The notes under the pieces were generated by a model, which saw only the letters and a list, made by a program, of their open reading frames with translations, made no database searches and was not told where the DNA came from. This document shows, one piece after another, positions 60,665 to 64,000 of a stretch of 64,000 bases of DNA; position 1 is the first letter of the stretch; every line of letters begins with the position of its first letter. The stretch spans positions 186,001-250,000 of the forward strand of contig PMOL01000013.1 in the NCBI GenBank assembly GCA_003162415.1. Direction: 5' to 3'. Both the position numbers and the translations under genes were made by a program. Source of the stretch: Candidatus Dormiibacterota bacterium. GTDB taxonomy: Bacteria > Chloroflexota > Dormibacteria > Aeolococcales > Aeolococcaceae.

Positions 60665-63322
60665 TTAGACGCCGGCTGCGCGGTCCACTTCACGGGCACG
60701 CTGCGCCCGCAGCGTGCTGTCGCGGCCTTCCCGGAGAATCCGAACCGCGGGACCGGGGAGCTCTCCGCCTGCAAGCGCAAGGTCAATGGCCGCGACCACC
60801 CGATCATCGACCAGGTAGCTGGGGTAGAGGCACTGCGTGAACGCTGCGGCTTCGTCGATCGTGCGCTCTGCCCACGTCGCGGGGAGCGCGTCGAGGTATC
60901 GATGGACATACGGACGGAGCAATTCCGGATTCGGCCCGTGGGCCATCATGCCGCCCACCCCGACCGAGCCAATGTAGAAGCCCCGAAGGATCGCCGACAT
61001 AGACGCGATAGAGAGCTCTCCGTCGGTCGCACCCTTCCAGGCCGCCGGCGTCGGGGCGCTGGTATCGACGACGCGCTGCCACGCCTCCTCCTTGGCGGCC
61101 GCCGTCGGCCGGCCGGCGAGACAGGCCGTGCCACGGCGCCGCCCGATGTCGCTCGGATCCGCGGCCATCGTCGCCTGGATCAACGCAACGTCGGCCTTGC
61201 CCTCCTCGGAGAGCTGACCGAGGATCAGCCAGCGCAGATCGGTGTCGAGCTCGACCCCGGGGATGCGTTCGCCACCGTCGAGCACCGCCGCAACCCGCGC
61301 CAGTGACGCGTCCAACGCCGCCGTGGCGACCAGGATGCGCGCCCAGATGAGTCGCGGCTCGGCGGCCAGGGCCTGGCTGTTGACCTGCGCGACGGCGACC
61401 TGATGGAGCCGCTCCCGGGCGGTGTTGCGGTTGGCGGGGTCCCCGTAGAGGTCGATCGCCGAACGTGCCTGGCTCGTGACCCGCTCGACGAGCAGCGAGT
61501 CCGTCTCCCCGGGGGCGTGGCGGGCGACGAGCTCGACGAATTCGCGAGCCGGCATCTCACCGTCGCGCGTCAGGTCCCAGATCGAAGCCCAGCACAGTGC
61601 GCGCGCGAGCGGGTCCGCAAGGTTGGAGAGATCTGCCTTGAGCGTCTCCAGTGAACGGGGGTCGAAGCGAAGCTTGGCGAATGTGAGATCGCCGTCGTTG
61701 AGGAGCACGAGGTCGCAGACGCGCTCGCCGACGAGCTCGGTGATCGGGGTGATCGCGCCGGTCAGGTCGGTCTCCACCCGGCGGCGTAGCTGGAGCACAC
61801 CCTTCGCATCGCGGTCGTAGAGGCCGATCCCCGCCCGATGGGCGCGCAATGTCGGATGCTCCGGGATGGCGGTCTGCTCGACCACGAACGTCGCGTACCT
61901 GCCGTTCTGCTCCGAAAGTTGCGCGTGGAACGTGTTCATCCCAGTGGTCTGCAACCAGTCCTGGCCCCAGCGCGTCAGGTCGCGACCCGAAGAGCGGCGC
62001 AGGCAGTCAAGGAACTCCTGCAGGTCCGCGTTGCGCCAGCGATACCGCTTGAAGTAGTCCTGCACGCCGCGCATGAACGCGTCGTCCCCGACCCACGCCA
62101 CCAGCTGACGCATCACCGATGCGCCCTTGTGGTACGTGATCCCGTCGAAGTTCTGGCGCACCGAATCCGTGTCTGGAACGTGGTCGGCGATGCGATGCGT
62201 GGTGACGAGCTGGTCCTGACGGGCGGCGATCGACTTGACGCTGTTGGCAAAGTCGACCCAGGCGTTGGTGAAGCGGGTCGACTTCTCCATCGCGAGGTTC
62301 GCCATGTAGGTGGCGAAGGTCTCGTTGAGCCACAGGTCACCCCACCAGCGCATGGTGGTGACATCGCCGAAGCCGTGCACGTGCGCCATCTCGTGGAGGA
62401 TCGTCTCCGCCCGCCGCTGGAGCTGAGCCTCGCTCGCCTGACCGCGATGGATGTGCGCCTCATTGAAGGTGACGCAGCCCGGGTTCTCCATCGCGCCTTG
62501 GTTGAATTCGGGCACGAAGACCTGGCTGTACTCATCGAATGGGTAGGTGAGCCCGAAGTACTTCTCGAAGAAGTCGAGGCCGGCGGCCGTGATGTCGAAG
62601 ATGTCGTCGGCCTGGGCGTCGATCCACGTGGCAAGTGACTCGCGGCACCACAGTGCCATCGGGATGTTCCGGTGCCGGCGCTCCACGGTGTGGTACCTGC
62701 CGGCAACAACCGCGATCAGGTACGGCGGCAGGGGCGGCGTCGTCTTGAAATGCCAGGTCTTCACCGCGCCTCGGGGCTCGATGCGAAGGACGCGGCCGTT
62801 CCCACAGACCCGCCATGCGGTCGGCGCGGTGACGCTCATGGTCACGTCGGCCTTGAGGTCGGGCTGATCGAAGCACGCGAGCACCTTGTGCGCGTCGAAG
62901 GGCTCGAAGTGCGTGTACACGTACAACTCGTCGTCCACCGGGTCGCGGAGGCGGTGCAGCCCGACACCGGTGTGCTGGTATTCGCACTGCGCGGTTACCG
63001 ACAGCCGGTTGGAGCCGGCGCGCAGTCCCCGGAGAAACAGTACGTTGCCGTTGAACCCGTGCTGCGCCTGGGTGAGCCGCTTGTCGTTCAGCGTGCATTC
63101 GTCGATCGACCGCGCCGCGATGTTGATGAAGGTCTCCGATCCCTCGTACGCGGCGTCGAACACGAGGGTAGTCGCACTCTGGAAGGTCTCGGCGCTCGGG
63201 TCGTCGCTGAGCACCAGTGAGACCTCATAGGAGAGATTGGAGAGCAGCGCCGCGCGAGCCTGCGCGTCCGACTCGGTGAGATTGTCCTGAAGGGGCGGCT
63301 TGTCGATAGCGGTCACACTCAC
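60665..63322 (-). CDS. pepN: Aminopeptidase N (M1 family)
   Basis: An 885-residue zinc metallopeptidase. GAMENPG (about 277), HEMAHVHGFG (HExxH, about 307-311) and the third ligand Glu in WLNETFATYMA are clear. The C-terminal ERAP1-like helical domain is present. It removes N-terminal residues from peptides in the cytoplasm. GTG 63322 is preferred because GGGAGG lies just upstream; ATG 63343 is the alternative. Confidence 0.9.
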   Translation of the reverse strand: MSVTAIDKPPLQDNLTESDAQARAALLSNLSYEVSLVLSDDPSAETFQSATTLVFDAAYEGSETFINIAARSIDECTLNDKRLTQAQHGFNGNVLFLRGLRAGSNRLSVTAQCEYQHTGVGLHRLRDPVDDELYVYTHFEPFDAHKVLACFDQPDLKADVTMSVTAPTAWRVCGNGRVLRIEPRGAVKTWHFKTTPPLPPYLIAVVAGRYHTVERRHRNIPMALWCRESLATWIDAQADDIFDITAAGLDFFEKYFGLTYPFDEYSQVFVPEFNQGAMENPGCVTFNEAHIHRGQASEAQLQRRAETILHEMAHVHGFGDVTTMRWWGDLWLNETFATYMANLAMEKSTRFTNAWVDFANSVKSIAARQDQLVTTHRIADHVPDTDSVRQNFDGITYHKGASVMRQLVAWVGDDAFMRGVQDYFKRYRWRNADLQEFLDCLRRSSGRDLTRWGQDWLQTTGMNTFHAQLSEQNGRYATFVVEQTAIPEHPTLRAHRAGIGLYDRDAKGVLQLRRRVETDLTGAITPITELVGERVCDLVLLNDGDLTFAKLRFDPRSLETLKADLSNLADPLARALCWASIWDLTRDGEMPAREFVELVARHAPGETDSLLVERVTSQARSAIDLYGDPANRNTARERLHQVAVAQVNSQALAAEPRLIWARILVATAALDASLARVAAVLDGGERIPGVELDTDLRWLILGQLSEEGKADVALIQATMAADPSDIGRRRGTACLAGRPTAAAKEEAWQRVVDTSAPTPAAWKGATDGELSIASMSAILRGFYIGSVGVGGMMAHGPNPELLRPYVHRYLDALPATWAERTIDEAAAFTQCLYPSYLVDDRVVAAIDLALAGGELPGPAVRILREGRDSTLRAQRAREVDRAAGV

Positions 63323-63380
63323 CTTCCGAAGCCTCCCGCTCATCCGGCGCAAACCCCCATGACTTTCTCTTGGCAGGACC

Positions 63381-64000
63381 TCACACGGCCTCTGGCGCCG
63401 ACGCAAGACGTGACTGCGCTTCGCGGAGCGGGTCGGGAATGCGGCCGCCGAGTCGAAGCAGGACGGCTCCGGCCAGCACCGCGGCAAGCGCGCCACCCCA
63501 CCAGACGGCATCTGGTGAGGTCTGCAGGAGAAGGCCGCCAATCGCCGGGCCGAGGGCCAGGGAGATGCTGAAGGTCAGACTGTAGAGTGACAGGTAGCGG
63601 CCGAGCAGATGGGCCGGGGCCATGTCCGCGACCAGTGGCCCGAGAACGACAATGTGTACGCACTCGCCGATTGCGAAGACGATCGCAACGCCGACGAGGA
63701 GACTGGTCGCAGCGAGCTCCGAGTGGATGAGCGTCGCTGGCAGCACCGCGAGCAGGCTGACCGCAAAGAGCGCGCTGGCCGCCGCGAAAGCGTGTGTGCG
63801 TTCCATCCGTGCCACGACGCGCACCGCCGGGATCTGCGCGATGACCACGAAGCACGTGTTGACGAGGACGAGGATCCCGATCGCGGCGGGACCGAGCGGT
63901 GTGTGGGCCTTTGCAAATGGTGGCAGGATGTTGGAGAAGAACGTGTGGCCGACGACGACGAGCACGATATTGGCTGCGATCACAGTGAGGAAGAGCCGAT
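63381..64000 (-). CDS. MFS transporter, partial
   Basis: About 206 C-terminal residues with at least six helices (VLVVVGHTFFSNILPPFAKA, ATSLLVGVAIVFAIGECVHI, ISLALGPAIGGLLLQ). The N terminus is beyond the window edge. It lies 58 bp upstream of pepN on the same strand, so the two may be cotranscribed. Confidence 0.8.
   Translation of the reverse strand, partial: RLFLTVIAANIVLVVVGHTFFSNILPPFAKAHTPLGPAAIGILVLVNTCFVVIAQIPAVRVVARMERTHAFAAASALFAVSLLAVLPATLIHSELAATSLLVGVAIVFAIGECVHIVVLGPLVADMAPAHLLGRYLSLYSLTFSISLALGPAIGGLLLQTSPDAVWWGGALAAVLAGAVLLRLGGRIPDPLREAQSRLASAPEAV

Noticed and set aside
1-64000. CRISPR arrays, rRNA, complete tRNA genes, toxin-antitoxin pairs, phage structural genes
   Set aside because: Looked for; none with adequate support.

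Overview
The window is high-GC DNA from an actinobacterium. I infer this from mycothiol- and deazaflavin(F420)-type enzymes, ECF41 and ECF42 sigma factors, a LAL-type LuxR regulator, DUF6131 proteins, and many genes whose -10 hexamer lies 6-8 nt upstream of the start codon (leaderless transcription). The genus cannot be named from sequence alone. There is no rRNA, no complete tRNA, no CRISPR array and no intact transposase.

Layout. 0.2-9.2 kb: small hydrolases and oxidoreductases around a large LAL regulator, with a frameshifted GyrI-like gene and a truncated DNA glycosylase. 9.3-13.1 kb: two large secreted proteins, one with Asp-box repeats. 13.3-36.4 kb: an accessory stress and envelope island. 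It holds DUF1003, three DUF6131 membrane peptides, CsbD, two PAP2 phosphatases, a phospholipase D, a DedA protein fused to a winged helix, two GGDEF/EAL proteins, an Nramp-like transporter, zinc-ribbon peptides and two copies of a divergent regulator/partner pair. 36.5-44.5 kb: mycothiol-dependent isomerase family, cupin, DUF2848 and nitrilase pair, LuxR, a peptide-binding lipoprotein with a decayed transporter behind it, and a MocR-like regulator. 44.8-53.4 kb: three ECF-type sigma factors with characteristic partners, epoxide hydrolase, patatin, GreA. 54-64 kb: RraA, DUF1330, CysK plus MFS exporter under a MocR regulator, RidA, aminopeptidase N and a second MFS.

The most interesting signal is in the island. 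Eight sites of the form YAACA-N7-YAACA (best match CGTAACAATTACAGCAACAA, with some mismatches) lie between 15.4 and 33.7 kb. They sit upstream of DUF6131, ACT, CsbD and YggT-like genes, and inside the promoters of both copies of the divergent pair. In that pair a regulator (N-terminal helical domain plus OmpR-type winged helix) faces a stand-alone protein that resembles only its N-terminal domain. I propose a duplicated, autoregulated regulator/partner system controlling a local stress regulon.

A second theme is gene debris. Three partial 3' tRNA-Pro sequences, a repeat found at 14.7, 25.4 and 35.7 kb, a repeat shared by 35.5 and 53.7 kb, tiny copies of internal nramp and dedA sequence, and at least nine truncated genes indicate repeated recombination, duplication and deletion.
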